The position numbers were made by a program, and so were the translations under genes. Shown here piece after piece: positions 36,286 through 45,428 of a stretch of 64,000 bases of DNA. Each line of letters starts with the position of its first letter. Within the stretch, counting starts at the first letter, position 1. Source of the DNA: Poindextera sp036494815 (lineage in GTDB: Bacteria; Pseudomonadota; Alphaproteobacteria; Caulobacterales; Caulobacteraceae); the NCBI GenBank assembly GCA_036494815.1, contig DASXNV010000100.1:79543-143542 (forward strand). The letters run 5' to 3'. The notes under the pieces are model-generated. The model was not told the origin of the DNA, ran no database searches, and worked only from the letters and a program-made list of their open reading frames with translations.

Positions 36286-37002
36286 TTGACAGAGCAGTTC
36301 GCTTCCGGCGTAAAGCCGACCATCAGCCGCCGCGAGGCAGGCAAGGCTGAGCGACGCGAGAGGATCATCCACGCTGCGCGCGCGCTGATCCGTGAAACCG
36401 GCAACGCCGGTTTGTCCATGCGCGCCCTGGCTGCGCGGGCGGGCGTCAGCCTCGCCACGCCCTACAACCTGTTTGGCTCCAAGCGCGCCATCGTTCTTGC
36501 GCTGCTGCAGGATGTCCGCGCGTTCCACGAACAATTCGCCACTCTCAGATCGGCTGATCCTTTGCATAAACTGTTCGCCGCGGTCGATATGGCGATCGAT
36601 TTCTATGTGAGCGATCCACGCTTCTACAAAACCCTGTGGGCCGCGGTGTTCGACACCAGCGACGAGGTGAGGCACGAGATCTATAATCCCAAACGCGACG
36701 CCTTCTGGCAGGGTCTGATCCGTGACGCGGCCGAGGTGGGCGCGATCGCCGCGGACATCAATCTGGACCAGTTGCTCCATCAGCTGGATTTTCAGTTCCG
36801 CTCCGTGATGCTGGAATGGGTCGTCGGCGAAATGGAACCCGAGATCTTGTCGCCAACCATCGGCCTTGGCTATGCGCTGATCCTCAAGGGCGCCGCCTCG
36901 CCGGATTGGCGCGGACCGCTGCATGCCCGGATCGTCGAGGGGCAGGCGGTGCTGGATCGACTGGCGATCGAGTTGAAAGCCGCGGCCCACCCGCAAAACT
37001 GA
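36286..37002 (+). CDS. TetR/AcrR family regulator
   Basis: A 238-residue regulator. The helix-turn-helix (about 14-60) reads KAERRERIIHAARALIRETG, LSMRALAARAGVSLATPYNL, FGSKRAIVLALLQ. The C-terminal helical domain is ligand-binding. The start is a TTG at 36286, with CCAGGAG upstream; no ATG or GTG exists before the HTH. It is divergent from the lactonase/hydratase pair and convergent with a TonB receptor gene. It probably represses one of these neighbours; the 11-bp direct repeats upstream are candidate sites. Confidence 0.85.
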   Translation: MTEQFASGVKPTISRREAGKAERRERIIHAARALIRETGNAGLSMRALAARAGVSLATPYNLFGSKRAIVLALLQDVRAFHEQFATLRSADPLHKLFAAVDMAIDFYVSDPRFYKTLWAAVFDTSDEVRHEIYNPKRDAFWQGLIRDAAEVGAIAADINLDQLLHQLDFQFRSVMLEWVVGEMEPEILSPTIGLGYALILKGAASPDWRGPLHARIVEGQAVLDRLAIELKAAAHPQN

Positions 37003-37125
37003 AAAACGCCGCGCGAAACCGTCGGCCCCTGGGCTGCGAAGGGTCAGAGACGACCGCGGCCGACCCGACGTCGAATGGCCAGGGCTTCTGGCCCATCCGA
37101 CATGCGGGCTTGTATCGGCCGACTT

Positions 37126-39708
37126 CTACTGGAACCGGTAGGAAATGGTCGCCCCATAGGTCGCCGGCATTCCCGCATAGTGCAGCAGCACGTCGTTCAC
37201 GTGAACCGATGACTGCCAGTAGTATTCGTTGGTGATGTTGCGCCCCCAGAGCTGGAAGCGCCACGCATCCTTGTCCACGCCCGCCCGCAGATCCACAAGA
37301 GTATGGGCCGGGTTCTCCAGTATGTTCGCCGGTTGCAGCGGCGCCGAACGGTCGTAGAAGAAGCCCCGCGTATAGCCTTGATAATTGACGTTCACGCCGA
37401 CGAAGGCGGTCATGTTTCCGGGAAGCTCCCACTCGTACTGGCCGTCCACATCGGCCGACCACTCCGGCGCGTTGGGGAAGGGTTCGTTGCCGAAATCCGC
37501 ATAAGTCGCGAAGGCGTCGAAGTTGTGATAGCGGCCGCCGATGCAGTTGGCGTTTTGGGCGACGGTGCAGGAGTCGATGTTGCTGTGGGCGTAGGTCACC
37601 GACGGCGTAATGGTCAGCCCGTGCACAGGCTGCCAGACTCCGGAGACCTCGAAGCCGATGACATGGGAATTGGGCACATTGACCAGAGCCGGCAAGGCGC
37701 CGAAGATCGGATCGTCGAGAGCGCCCAGGATCTGCTTGTCCTTGTAATCGTAGTAGAAGACCGCTCCATTTACCTGCAACGTTCTGTCCAGAAGCGACGA
37801 TTTGAACCCGCCTTCATAGGCCAGCAGCCCTTCCTGTTTGGCCGGGGCGAGCTGGCTGAAGGCAGAAGTCGCCACGGTTGGGAAGGATCCTGACTTCCAG
37901 CCCTGGCTGACATTGAAATAGAGCAACTGGCCGGGGAGGGGCTTCCAGTTGATCCCCGTGCGCCAGGAGACGTTGTCCTCGTCCAGCTTGGAGGTGAAGT
38001 TCTGCGGGTTGTAGGTCGGTCCAGGCCCGGTGGTGCCGCAACCGCCCGGTCCGGGATTGACGCCCTGGTCCTGAACGCCGCCTGGGGGATTGTTGACGGA
38101 TTCCAGGAAGTTCTGGATCGCTTGCGACACCGCGGCCCAGGTGCCGTCGCCGCCGTCCTTGCCGCAGCCGTAGAAGTTCTTCTTTGAGCTGGTATAGCGA
38201 ATGCCGGCCTGGAGAAGGATGCTGTCCGTGATCGGGTATTCGCCGTTGGCATAGACTGCGTAGGTGGTTGTCTGCTGAATATCGACCGGATTGGTCGGCC
38301 CTAGTCGGATAACGCCGAATATCGGTGTGGCGGATGACCCCCCATAGCTTTGCAGGAAGCTGTCCCAGGTGGAATCGTATTCATAGTTTCCGCCGACCAG
38401 CCAGTCGCCCTTGCCGATGAATTTTCCGGCCAGCCGAACTTCCTGGTAGGTGGCCAGAATGCGGCCGTGTTGCTGGGACTCATAGTCCTGAAAGATGACG
38501 CCATCGCCGTCGAGGGGGGTGAGCCGGTCGAAATGCTCGTGGGTAGTCAATGACGTCAGGGTCATGTCGTGACCGAGGTCGTAGTCCATGCGAAGAGCGG
38601 CGGAATAGAAGGTGTTGTGCTTGTGGAAACCGGAGCAGTTCGTCGAACCGACCGGAACATTGGCGTAGTTGCCAGGTTGCGCCGGATTGAAGGCGGTGTC
38701 GAACGGCGGATCCAACGGGGATTTGTTGACGCAGGCGCCCCAGTCGGCGGCCTGGGGGTTGTGCGGCGCGAACGGATAGTGGCCGGGCCCGCCCAGCGTG
38801 ATCGGGCCGGTCGAACCATCCTGCGGCCCCGTACCAAAAATGCGGGGGTCGACGCCATTGGCCGGGTTGAGGGGAGCAAAACCGTAGAGTTGGCCCATCT
38901 GGGTCTCGCCCTTGTCCTGGAAGGCGCTCAGGGTCAGCAAGGCCTTGAACCTGTCCGTCGGTTTCCACAACAAGGATACGCGCCCGTCCAGGAAGTCCGA
39001 GGATCCCACAGTGGCGTTGTGAGTATAGCTCTTTTGCCAGGGCCCGCTTTCCAGGCTGCGCAAGGCGATCCTGAAGTCCAAAGTGTTGGTGATCGGCCCT
39101 CCGGCGAAGCCGGTGACGTCGAAGGTGTTGAAGCGGCTGTAGCTGGCGTCGAGCCCAGCTTGAAACTGATCGGTGGGTTTGTTGGCGATGAAATTGATCG
39201 CCCCGCCCGTGGCGTTTTCGCCGAACAAGGTGCCTTGCGGCCCTTTCAGCACTTCAACTCGCTGCACATCCAAAGCCGCGCCTGAGGTTAGAATGGAATA
39301 GGGTAGCGGCATTTCATCGACATAGACGCTGACGGTCGGGCTGGCGGCGAGCGAGGTGTCGTTGAACCCTACGCCGCGGATCGTATAGATCGGCGTTCCG
39401 TAATAGCTGGGCGTATAGTTGAAGCCTGGGACGATCTTCACCAACTGTGAGGTGTCGGTCACGCCAAGCTTGGTCAGGGTGGCGCCGGTCGCCGCCTGGA
39501 TCGACATGCCGACGCTGTTGATGTTTTCCTGGCGTTTCTGGGCGGTGACCACGATCTCCGCGACAGTCGTTTGAGAACGGGCCTGTTCGGCGACCTGGAC
39601 CGGCGCCGGCGGCGCGGTGGCTGGGGTCGTCTGCGCCAGGGCTGGCTGAGCTACGGCGGCGAGTATCAGCGCCGAGGCGCCGGACAACGCCAAGTCTCGA
39701 TTACGCAT
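37126..39708 (-). CDS. TonB-dependent receptor
   Basis: An 860-residue receptor with a signal peptide ending QPALAQ. A Pro/Ala spacer leads to the TonB-box-like EIVVTAQKRQENINSVGMSI. The plug has LVKIVPGFNYTPSYYGTPIY and VQRVEVLKGPQGTLFGENATGG. The barrel ends in GATISYRFQ. This 'EIVVTAQKR' class is the commonest receptor type in Caulobacterales and Sphingomonadales and often serves oligosaccharides, aromatics or terpenoid-like substrates. The ATG at 39708 has GGAGG seven bases upstream; the TTG two codons earlier is too close to that site. No substrate can be assigned. Confidence 0.9.
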   Translation of the reverse strand: MRNRDLALSGASALILAAVAQPALAQTTPATAPPAPVQVAEQARSQTTVAEIVVTAQKRQENINSVGMSIQAATGATLTKLGVTDTSQLVKIVPGFNYTPSYYGTPIYTIRGVGFNDTSLAASPTVSVYVDEMPLPYSILTSGAALDVQRVEVLKGPQGTLFGENATGGAINFIANKPTDQFQAGLDASYSRFNTFDVTGFAGGPITNTLDFRIALRSLESGPWQKSYTHNATVGSSDFLDGRVSLLWKPTDRFKALLTLSAFQDKGETQMGQLYGFAPLNPANGVDPRIFGTGPQDGSTGPITLGGPGHYPFAPHNPQAADWGACVNKSPLDPPFDTAFNPAQPGNYANVPVGSTNCSGFHKHNTFYSAALRMDYDLGHDMTLTSLTTHEHFDRLTPLDGDGVIFQDYESQQHGRILATYQEVRLAGKFIGKGDWLVGGNYEYDSTWDSFLQSYGGSSATPIFGVIRLGPTNPVDIQQTTTYAVYANGEYPITDSILLQAGIRYTSSKKNFYGCGKDGGDGTWAAVSQAIQNFLESVNNPPGGVQDQGVNPGPGGCGTTGPGPTYNPQNFTSKLDEDNVSWRTGINWKPLPGQLLYFNVSQGWKSGSFPTVATSAFSQLAPAKQEGLLAYEGGFKSSLLDRTLQVNGAVFYYDYKDKQILGALDDPIFGALPALVNVPNSHVIGFEVSGVWQPVHGLTITPSVTYAHSNIDSCTVAQNANCIGGRYHNFDAFATYADFGNEPFPNAPEWSADVDGQYEWELPGNMTAFVGVNVNYQGYTRGFFYDRSAPLQPANILENPAHTLVDLRAGVDKDAWRFQLWGRNITNEYYWQSSVHVNDVLLHYAGMPATYGATISYRFQ

Positions 39709-40187
39709 CCACAATCCTCCCTTGCCTGCGCACTTTTGTGCGCTGTTTTGTTTTTTGTGAGCGACCCTCCGCGGTCCCCCACCTCGGCGACAGTTTGCGA
39801 TTTGGAGCTTGTTCGCCTCACCCTCTGCGCCGCCGTTCCCACTCTGCGGAGACGCGAAGATAGGACCGGTTATAAGTTTATGTCCAGAGCTGTCCTATGA
39901 ACTTGACTCGAACGCCATATTGTTCGCGGCCAGAGTAATGACTGGGGAGCAGGCGGATCAGCGTCGGCTGAAAACAAGCTTCAGTATTATAGCGCCTTTT
40001 TGGTTAGAAATTGAATGGAGAAGCCAATTCGTTCAAATAAGCTAGGTGACCGAAAACCTATTTGTAATGCCGAGGATAACCCAGGTTCGCCTCAGTATGG
40101 GGCGGGGTGGGATCGCGCAAGAGCCGGAATAATAGAACGAGATCCAGAAATTTATGGAGGTCTAGTTCGCCGCTACCATACTGGGCG
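39709..40187. promoter_or_regulatory. 479-bp gap with candidate receptor promoter
   Basis: On the minus strand TGGACA (39881-39886) and TATCTT (39857-39862), 18 bases apart, form a plausible sigma-70 promoter for the TonB receptor about 150 bases upstream of its start. The remainder (39910-40187) is AT-richer than the genes and contains no supported gene, although some short frames are open. Confidence 0.4.
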
Positions 40188-41309
40188 TTATCCGGCGGGC
40201 GTTGGCATGTCGGGAATTATATTTCGCTCCGCCAGCCGTCGCAGCCACCGGCGAAACATCTCCGCGGTGTCGACACAGTCGCCGAAACCGGCCTGCCGCA
40301 GTTTGATCGTGCTGACCAGGATAGAGGCGGGCGGTTGCTGGGCGCCGTAGGAAAACAAAAGGTCCGCATAGTGATCCGACTCCCCGAGAAGGCCGGCGAG
40401 TGGGATGGGCCTCAGTCCATGTTTCTGGACGATGCGATCCCAGGTTTCGGCATGGCCGGCCAGGAATTCGACCAGGCTGACCGGACCGTCGAACACCGGC
40501 TCCAATCCCACCGCCTTGGCGATGGTAGGCCAGGCATTGGGCCACACCATGACGTCGCCATTGGTGATGTTGAAGGTCTGGCCCTTGGCCGCATCGCTGT
40601 GCGCCGCCCAGGCCAGGGCGCGAGCGATCAGATCGGCGTCCACCGCCTCGATGATGTTGTCGTGCAGGCCCGGGCACAGGAAAGGAAGGTCCAACTCCCT
40701 GCAGATGGCTGCATAGGCGCCCAATACCGGAATGAGGTTCATGGCCACGCCTGTGGCGCCGCCAAAGACGATCTGCGGGCGCCAGATGGTGAAGTCCCAC
40801 GCTTGGTCCTGCTGGATCTGGCGAATATGGTCCTCCTGGAGCCAATAGAAATTTTCATGCGGGTCGCGCGGTCCATCCTCGCGCGCCGGAACCATGACGC
40901 GGTGGACGTGGGCGCCATAGGCCTTGGTTCCTTGCAGCACGCTAATGTGCCGCAAACCGGTGGCGGCTTGCAGCAACGGCTCCGTCAGATGGCGCATCAT
41001 GGCCAGATTGGTCTGCATCTGGTCCGCTTCGCACCAGCCTTTCACCAGGCCAGGCTTTTCGAACAGGGCGGCGTAGATCAGGTGGGTGACGCCCGAAAAT
41101 CCAGGCGACGCCGCGCGGCAAGCCGCGGCGTCCATGAGGTCTAGTCGGATATGATCAAAGGGGATATCCGCCGCCAGATCGGGCCGGCGGCGGGAAACGC
41201 CGATCACCCGCCAGTCCGGCAGCTTGGCGAAGTGTTCGACGGCGGCGGCGCCAATCACCCCGCTTGCGCCGGCGATCAGGACGGTCTTGGCGCCGGATAC
41301 GGGCGACAT
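40188..41309 (-). CDS. PRISE-type SDR (progesterone 5-beta-reductase/iridoid-synthase-like)
   Basis: A 373-residue extended SDR. NAD(P) binding: VLIAGASGVIGAAAVEHF. The PRISE-specific motifs are LQGTKAYGAH, supplying the active-site Lys, and ENFYWLQEDHI, supplying the displaced catalytic Tyr; FTIWRPQIVFG follows. PRISE enzymes reduce enones at the 1,4 position. The ATG at 41309 has GGAGGG upstream; the long in-frame leader to 41558 overlaps the kinase gene and is not coding. It follows the APH-like gene by 17 bases, so the two are co-transcribed. An enone intermediate of steroid, terpenoid or fatty-acid breakdown is a plausible substrate. Confidence 0.85.
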   Translation of the reverse strand: MSPVSGAKTVLIAGASGVIGAAAVEHFAKLPDWRVIGVSRRRPDLAADIPFDHIRLDLMDAAACRAASPGFSGVTHLIYAALFEKPGLVKGWCEADQMQTNLAMMRHLTEPLLQAATGLRHISVLQGTKAYGAHVHRVMVPAREDGPRDPHENFYWLQEDHIRQIQQDQAWDFTIWRPQIVFGGATGVAMNLIPVLGAYAAICRELDLPFLCPGLHDNIIEAVDADLIARALAWAAHSDAAKGQTFNITNGDVMVWPNAWPTIAKAVGLEPVFDGPVSLVEFLAGHAETWDRIVQKHGLRPIPLAGLLGESDHYADLLFSYGAQQPPASILVSTIKLRQAGFGDCVDTAEMFRRWLRRLAERNIIPDMPTPAG

Positions 41310-41326
41310 TGATCCCTCCGCGATGG

Positions 41327-42400
41327 TTACGCGATCCAGCGCAAGGCGCGCTGGAACAGGCCAAGGGTCTGGGCGTGAAGGCGATCGCCGGTGATTTTGT
41401 CGGCCTTTCCCGCCGCAGCCCGGGCGTGGGAGCCTTCGAGGATGACGCCCAGCTTGTAGCAGGCCAGGACCCCGTACCAGGTCATGTGGCTCATATCGCG
41501 CTCGGTCTGACCGGCATAGCGGTCGATCAGTTCGCTTGCGCTGGGAAAGCCGTCCCACGGGGTCACCGATAGATTTCCGTCAAGCGGCCGTCCGTCCTCG
41601 GGCCAGGTCGCCATCAACCACCCCAGGTCCAGGAGCGGATCGCCGATCGTAGTCAACTCCCAGTCCACAATCGCCGCCAGTTCGGGCCCGTCGTAGCGGT
41701 AGAGGACGTTGGCCAGATGATAGTCGCCATGGATCAGGCCCGACTTGAAGCTAGACGGACGATGAGCCTCCAGCCAGGCGCCGACCGCCTCAATGCCTTC
41801 GATCTCGCCTGGTCCGGCCCAGCCTTCGTACTCCTCGTAGGACGTCAGCTGCTTCTTCCAGCGCCCCACCTGACGCTCGAGAAAGCCCTCTGCGCGACCC
41901 AGATCCGAGAGGCCCGCCGCGACATGATCCAGGCGGCCCAGGGCGGCCGCGCCGTCGGCCAGGGCCAGCCCCATCGTCCGCCGCATCGCGGGGTCCCCGG
42001 CGTGGAGATCCGGCAGCCCCACCGTCGGATTGAAGCCATCGATCGGCTCCATCAAGTAGAAGGCCGCGCCCAGAACATCCTCATCCGGGCAGGCGGCGAT
42101 CAGGCGTGGATGGGGCACGTCTGAACGGGCGAGGGCGGCCAGAACGCGCGCCTCGCGCCGCATGGTCTCGCTGCCGTTCATGCGCGGATGCAGCGGAGGC
42201 CGTCGCAGCATGAACCACCTCCCGCCTCGCCGAAATCTCAGCAACAGGTTCTGGGTCCCGCCGGGCGGTCGGGCCGCCTCCTCGATGGGGCCGTGCTCCA
42301 ACCCGCGTTCGTCCATCCAGGCGGCGAGCTGATCGAGGTCGACCAGCTGACGCCAGGCGTCGAGAGATGGGGGTTCGGGGCTTTGGGTTTCGGCGCTCAT
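41327..42400 (-). CDS. APH-fold phosphotransferase (ACAD10/11-like)
   Basis: A 357-residue kinase-fold protein. Motifs are the Gly-rich PPGGTQNLLLRFRRGGRWFMLRRPP (only part given by family; the ATP-binding Lys is replaced by Arg in FMLRR), the catalytic loop LIHGDYHLANVLY and the metal-binding DWELTTIGDPLLDL. Its N-terminal region matches proteins linked to acyl-CoA dehydrogenases and ligases (ACAD10/11 kinase domain), which phosphorylate hydroxy-acyl-CoA substrates. It starts the two-gene operon with the PRISE reductase. The divergent acyl-CoA ligase is consistent with a shared acyl-degradation role. Confidence 0.85.
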   Translation of the reverse strand: MSAETQSPEPPSLDAWRQLVDLDQLAAWMDERGLEHGPIEEAARPPGGTQNLLLRFRRGGRWFMLRRPPLHPRMNGSETMRREARVLAALARSDVPHPRLIAACPDEDVLGAAFYLMEPIDGFNPTVGLPDLHAGDPAMRRTMGLALADGAAALGRLDHVAAGLSDLGRAEGFLERQVGRWKKQLTSYEEYEGWAGPGEIEGIEAVGAWLEAHRPSSFKSGLIHGDYHLANVLYRYDGPELAAIVDWELTTIGDPLLDLGWLMATWPEDGRPLDGNLSVTPWDGFPSASELIDRYAGQTERDMSHMTWYGVLACYKLGVILEGSHARAAAGKADKITGDRLHAQTLGLFQRALRWIA

Positions 42401-42771
42401 TCTTCTATTCGCACGGTGCGATCGCCATCGGCCGCGGGAGCGAACGCTCCGGCGCGATGGTCTGACAGGATGTGGTCACGGTTCACCCAGAATGTAGGTC
42501 GTCATCCTCACTCCCTGACAATTGGTCGCTTGAAATCGGCGCCATCGGATCTTTGGCCGCCTGCGCTGCGCCCTGGGCTTTATTGCGTTCATCTTGGAGG
42601 TGGCGGGTCAAGCTGAACGGTGTTCCGTCCGGCTGGTCCCGCGAGGCTGGAATGCCGGCGGAGCGGATCCACAGCCCGATGGGCTAGTCTTATGACGCAT
42701 TATAATTTTTGCATTGTCAGAAGGCGAAGGCTCGCTAGGCTCGCGCCAACCACAAGATCGCAAGGCGCCCC
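42401..42771. other. 371-bp divergent promoter region
   Basis: It separates the kinase gene (minus) from the acyl-CoA ligase gene (plus). It contains a short palindrome CGCAC-G-GTGCG at 42410-42420, ten bases from the kinase start, and a TATAAT at 42701-42706 followed by an AT-rich tract before the ligase. I could not pair the latter with a good -35. No gene is supported. Confidence 0.4.
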
Positions 42772-44445
42772 ATGCCCAATCGTGCTGAGATCATCGCCCA
42801 ACTAACCGCCGAGGGACCGTTCGAGCTCAAGCCGGACCTATCGGGGCCTTATCCCATGCAGGGTTACCGCAACGCCCCGTCGTCCTTGAAGGCGGTGCTG
42901 GAGACCACGGTTCAGTACGCGGACCGGCCGTTCCTGATCTATGAGGCGGAAACCCTGACCTTCGCCGAACATTTCGCCAAGGTGGCCGCCCTGTCCCGAC
43001 ACCTGTTGGCGGCCGGGGTCGGCAAGGGCGATCGCGTCGCCCTGGGCATGCGCAACTATCCGGAATGGAGCGTCAGCTTTTGGGCCTGCCAAGCGATCGG
43101 GGCGATCGTCGTGGCCCTGAACGCGTGGTGGACGGCGTCGGAACTGGCTTTCGCCGTGCAGGACTCAGCGCCCACCGCCCTGCTCATCGACGGTGAGCGG
43201 CTGGAGCGTTTGCGGCCCTTGCTCCAGAACCCTGACCTGAAGGCGGTGGTGGTGACGCGGCGGGGTGGAGCGGGCGAGGGCGGCCTCGAATTCGGCGAGG
43301 TTACAGACGCGCCAACAACACACTTGCCGCGGGTGGACGTCGCACCCGGCGATATCGCCACCATCCTCTATACCTCCGGCACCACCGGCAATCCCAAGGG
43401 CGCCATGGCGACCCACGCCAATCATGTCACCAATCTGATGAATTCGCTTCTGGCCGGCGCTGTGGCGCGGATGGCCACGGGCCTGCCCGCCCAGGCCGAT
43501 CCGGACGCCCCCCAGGCCGGGGTGCTGCAGACCTTTCCATTCTTCCATATCGGCGGCCTCACCGGCCTCTATTTCGGGGCTGCGACCGGGGCCAAGATCG
43601 CGCTGATGTACAAATGGGTTCCCGTCGAAGCCGTGCGCCTGATCGAGACCAACGCCCTGTCCAGCGTCGCCGGCGTACCGATCGTGGTTCGTCAGTTGCT
43701 GGAGACCGCGGCCGGGCAGGGCGCACGCATGGACTCACTGGTGGGCGTCACCTCGGGCGGCGCGCCGGTGCCGCCCGATCTGATCCGGCGGATCGGCGAA
43801 CAGTTCAGCAACCGGGCCGCGCCCGGCAACGGTTACGGCCTGACCGAGACCACCAGCGCCGTGATCACCAACAGCGGCGCTGACTATCTGGCCCAGCCGG
43901 ACAGCGTCGGTCGCCCCGTCGTGACGGCGCAAGTGCGCGTGGTGGATGAAGCCGGTCGCCAGCAGCCTCAGGGTGAAATCGGCGAACTGTGGGTGCGGGG
44001 GCCGAACGTGATCCCTGGCTATTGGAACAACCCGGATGCGACAGAGGCGGCCTTCGGCGGCGGCTGGTTCCGTACCGGCGATCTCGGCTTCGTAGACGCT
44101 GATGGGCTGTACTACGTGGTCGATCGGATGAAGGATGTGATTATCCGAGCCGGCGAGAACGTCTATTGCGCGGAGGTGGAGGCGGCGATCCTCGAGCACC
44201 CGCTGGTCAGGGACGCGGGCGTGGTGGGCCTGCCCCACGCTGACTTGGGCGAGGAGGTTGCGGCCGTGATCCTTGTCGCGTCGGACCAGATGGGCGAAGG
44301 CGTGGCCGAAGACATCACACGCAGTCTCGCCGGCAAGTTGGCGAGGTTCAAGATCCCTACCGCGATCAGCCTGACGGACCGCGAACTGCCCAGAACGGCC
44401 ACCGGCAAGATCCTCAAACGAGAGATGCGCAGCCGCTATTTCTGA
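42772..44445 (+). CDS. Class I adenylate-forming acyl-CoA ligase
   Basis: A 557-residue AMP-binding enzyme activating a carboxylic acid as acyl-AMP and then acyl-CoA. Motifs: the P-loop-like ILYTSGTTGNPKGAMATH, NGYGLTETTSAV, GWFRTGDLGFVDADGLYYVV, and the C-terminal catalytic Lys in LPRTATGKILKREMR. The length and the VAPGDIATILYTSGTTG wording are typical of medium/long-chain or aromatic acyl-CoA synthetases in Caulobacterales and Sphingomonadales. It is divergent from the kinase/PRISE operon. The substrate cannot be defined from sequence. Confidence 0.9.
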   Translation: MPNRAEIIAQLTAEGPFELKPDLSGPYPMQGYRNAPSSLKAVLETTVQYADRPFLIYEAETLTFAEHFAKVAALSRHLLAAGVGKGDRVALGMRNYPEWSVSFWACQAIGAIVVALNAWWTASELAFAVQDSAPTALLIDGERLERLRPLLQNPDLKAVVVTRRGGAGEGGLEFGEVTDAPTTHLPRVDVAPGDIATILYTSGTTGNPKGAMATHANHVTNLMNSLLAGAVARMATGLPAQADPDAPQAGVLQTFPFFHIGGLTGLYFGAATGAKIALMYKWVPVEAVRLIETNALSSVAGVPIVVRQLLETAAGQGARMDSLVGVTSGGAPVPPDLIRRIGEQFSNRAAPGNGYGLTETTSAVITNSGADYLAQPDSVGRPVVTAQVRVVDEAGRQQPQGEIGELWVRGPNVIPGYWNNPDATEAAFGGGWFRTGDLGFVDADGLYYVVDRMKDVIIRAGENVYCAEVEAAILEHPLVRDAGVVGLPHADLGEEVAAVILVASDQMGEGVAEDITRSLAGKLARFKIPTAISLTDRELPRTATGKILKREMRSRYF

Positions 44446-44668
44446 AGCCGCCGCCTTTTCTTCGAGCAGCGGGCCGAAATATTTATTTCACCTCGGTTTG
44501 AACGCCTTGAGGCCCACCGGCAATTGACAGATTGGCGCCTCCTTCTGGATCGCGCCGTCGGTTTCGCTGGAGGATTGCGGTCATTTCGATGCGCCAGGCT
44601 CGCCGAGTTCATCAAGGTATTGATTGTCGCAAAGATTTAGCTCTCCGAAGCCCTGGCGGCGCTGCGAG

Positions 44669-45427
44669 ATGGGTTGGGGGGCAGGGCCCTTGACGAGACC
44701 GCGATCCGCTCTGCGACCGGCTCAATCCTTGATCTGGAAAAACGCCTGTCTGCGCGCCCGAATACTGTTGCGTTTCGCTGAGACCGAGGCCGATGGCGGC
44801 CGTGACCTCGTTCGCGCAGCCGAACTGACCTCCGATCCGATTCTGCGGCGATTGTTCCTCTTCCACGCAAAGGACGAGCAGCATCACGCTGACCTGTTCC
44901 GCCAGCGGGGCGCCGCCATTCTTCGATCGCTCCGGCAGACCGTCCGCCGGGATGAGCGAACTGGATGGCTGGCGCCGGGCGAGCGCGGCCTCGACGACCT
45001 GAGGGTGGGTGAGGAAAGCGACGCATCGCTGCTGGCCTTCCTGCACCTGTCGGAGAAGTCGGCGGCCGAGGACTTCACTGTCTACCGCGACCTGCTGTCG
45101 GCTGACCCGGCGACACAGGCGGTGTTCGCGCAAATCCTCGCCGATGAGACATTTCACATGAACTACACCCTGGCTCAACTGACGAGGCTCGCGCCGCAAC
45201 GGCGCGGCTGGTTGTTGTGGCGCGCGCGCCTCAACCGCCTTTGGAAAGGCTATTTGCGGGTCGCCGGCTCCGTCGCCGGCCTCCTCAGCGGCGTTTTGCT
45301 CACGGCTCTCTATTTCCTCATGCTGCCACCCTTCGCCTTGATTGCGCGCTATGCGGCGCGACGGGAGCCGCCGGGCTGGAGCCCGATCGAGGACCGAGGG
45401 GCCGATAGAATGACGAGCCAATACTGA
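44669..45427 (+). CDS. Ferritin-like di-iron protein with membrane tail
   Basis: About 252 residues. The ferritin-like ligand set is visible: Glu in RFAETEADG, E-x-x-H in KDEQHHADLF, Glu in SAAEDFTVY, and E-x-x-H in ADETFHMNY. The C-terminus has a hydrophobic hairpin (SVAGLLSGVLLTALYFLMLP). The stop lies immediately before the carbamoyltransferase ATG, so it opens that operon. The N-terminus is doubtful: the ATG at 44669 lacks a good ribosome-binding site and gives an Arg/Pro-rich lead-in. Another frame (44641-44781) reads like protein (LSEALAALRDGLGG, ILDLEKRLSARPNTV) and would join naturally just before LLRFAETE. A frameshift near 44770 is therefore possible. Confidence 0.65.
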   Translation: MGWGAGPLTRPRSALRPAQSLIWKNACLRARILLRFAETEADGGRDLVRAAELTSDPILRRLFLFHAKDEQHHADLFRQRGAAILRSLRQTVRRDERTGWLAPGERGLDDLRVGEESDASLLAFLHLSEKSAAEDFTVYRDLLSADPATQAVFAQILADETFHMNYTLAQLTRLAPQRRGWLLWRARLNRLWKGYLRVAGSVAGLLSGVLLTALYFLMLPPFALIARYAARREPPGWSPIEDRGADRMTSQY

Positions 45428-45428
45428 C

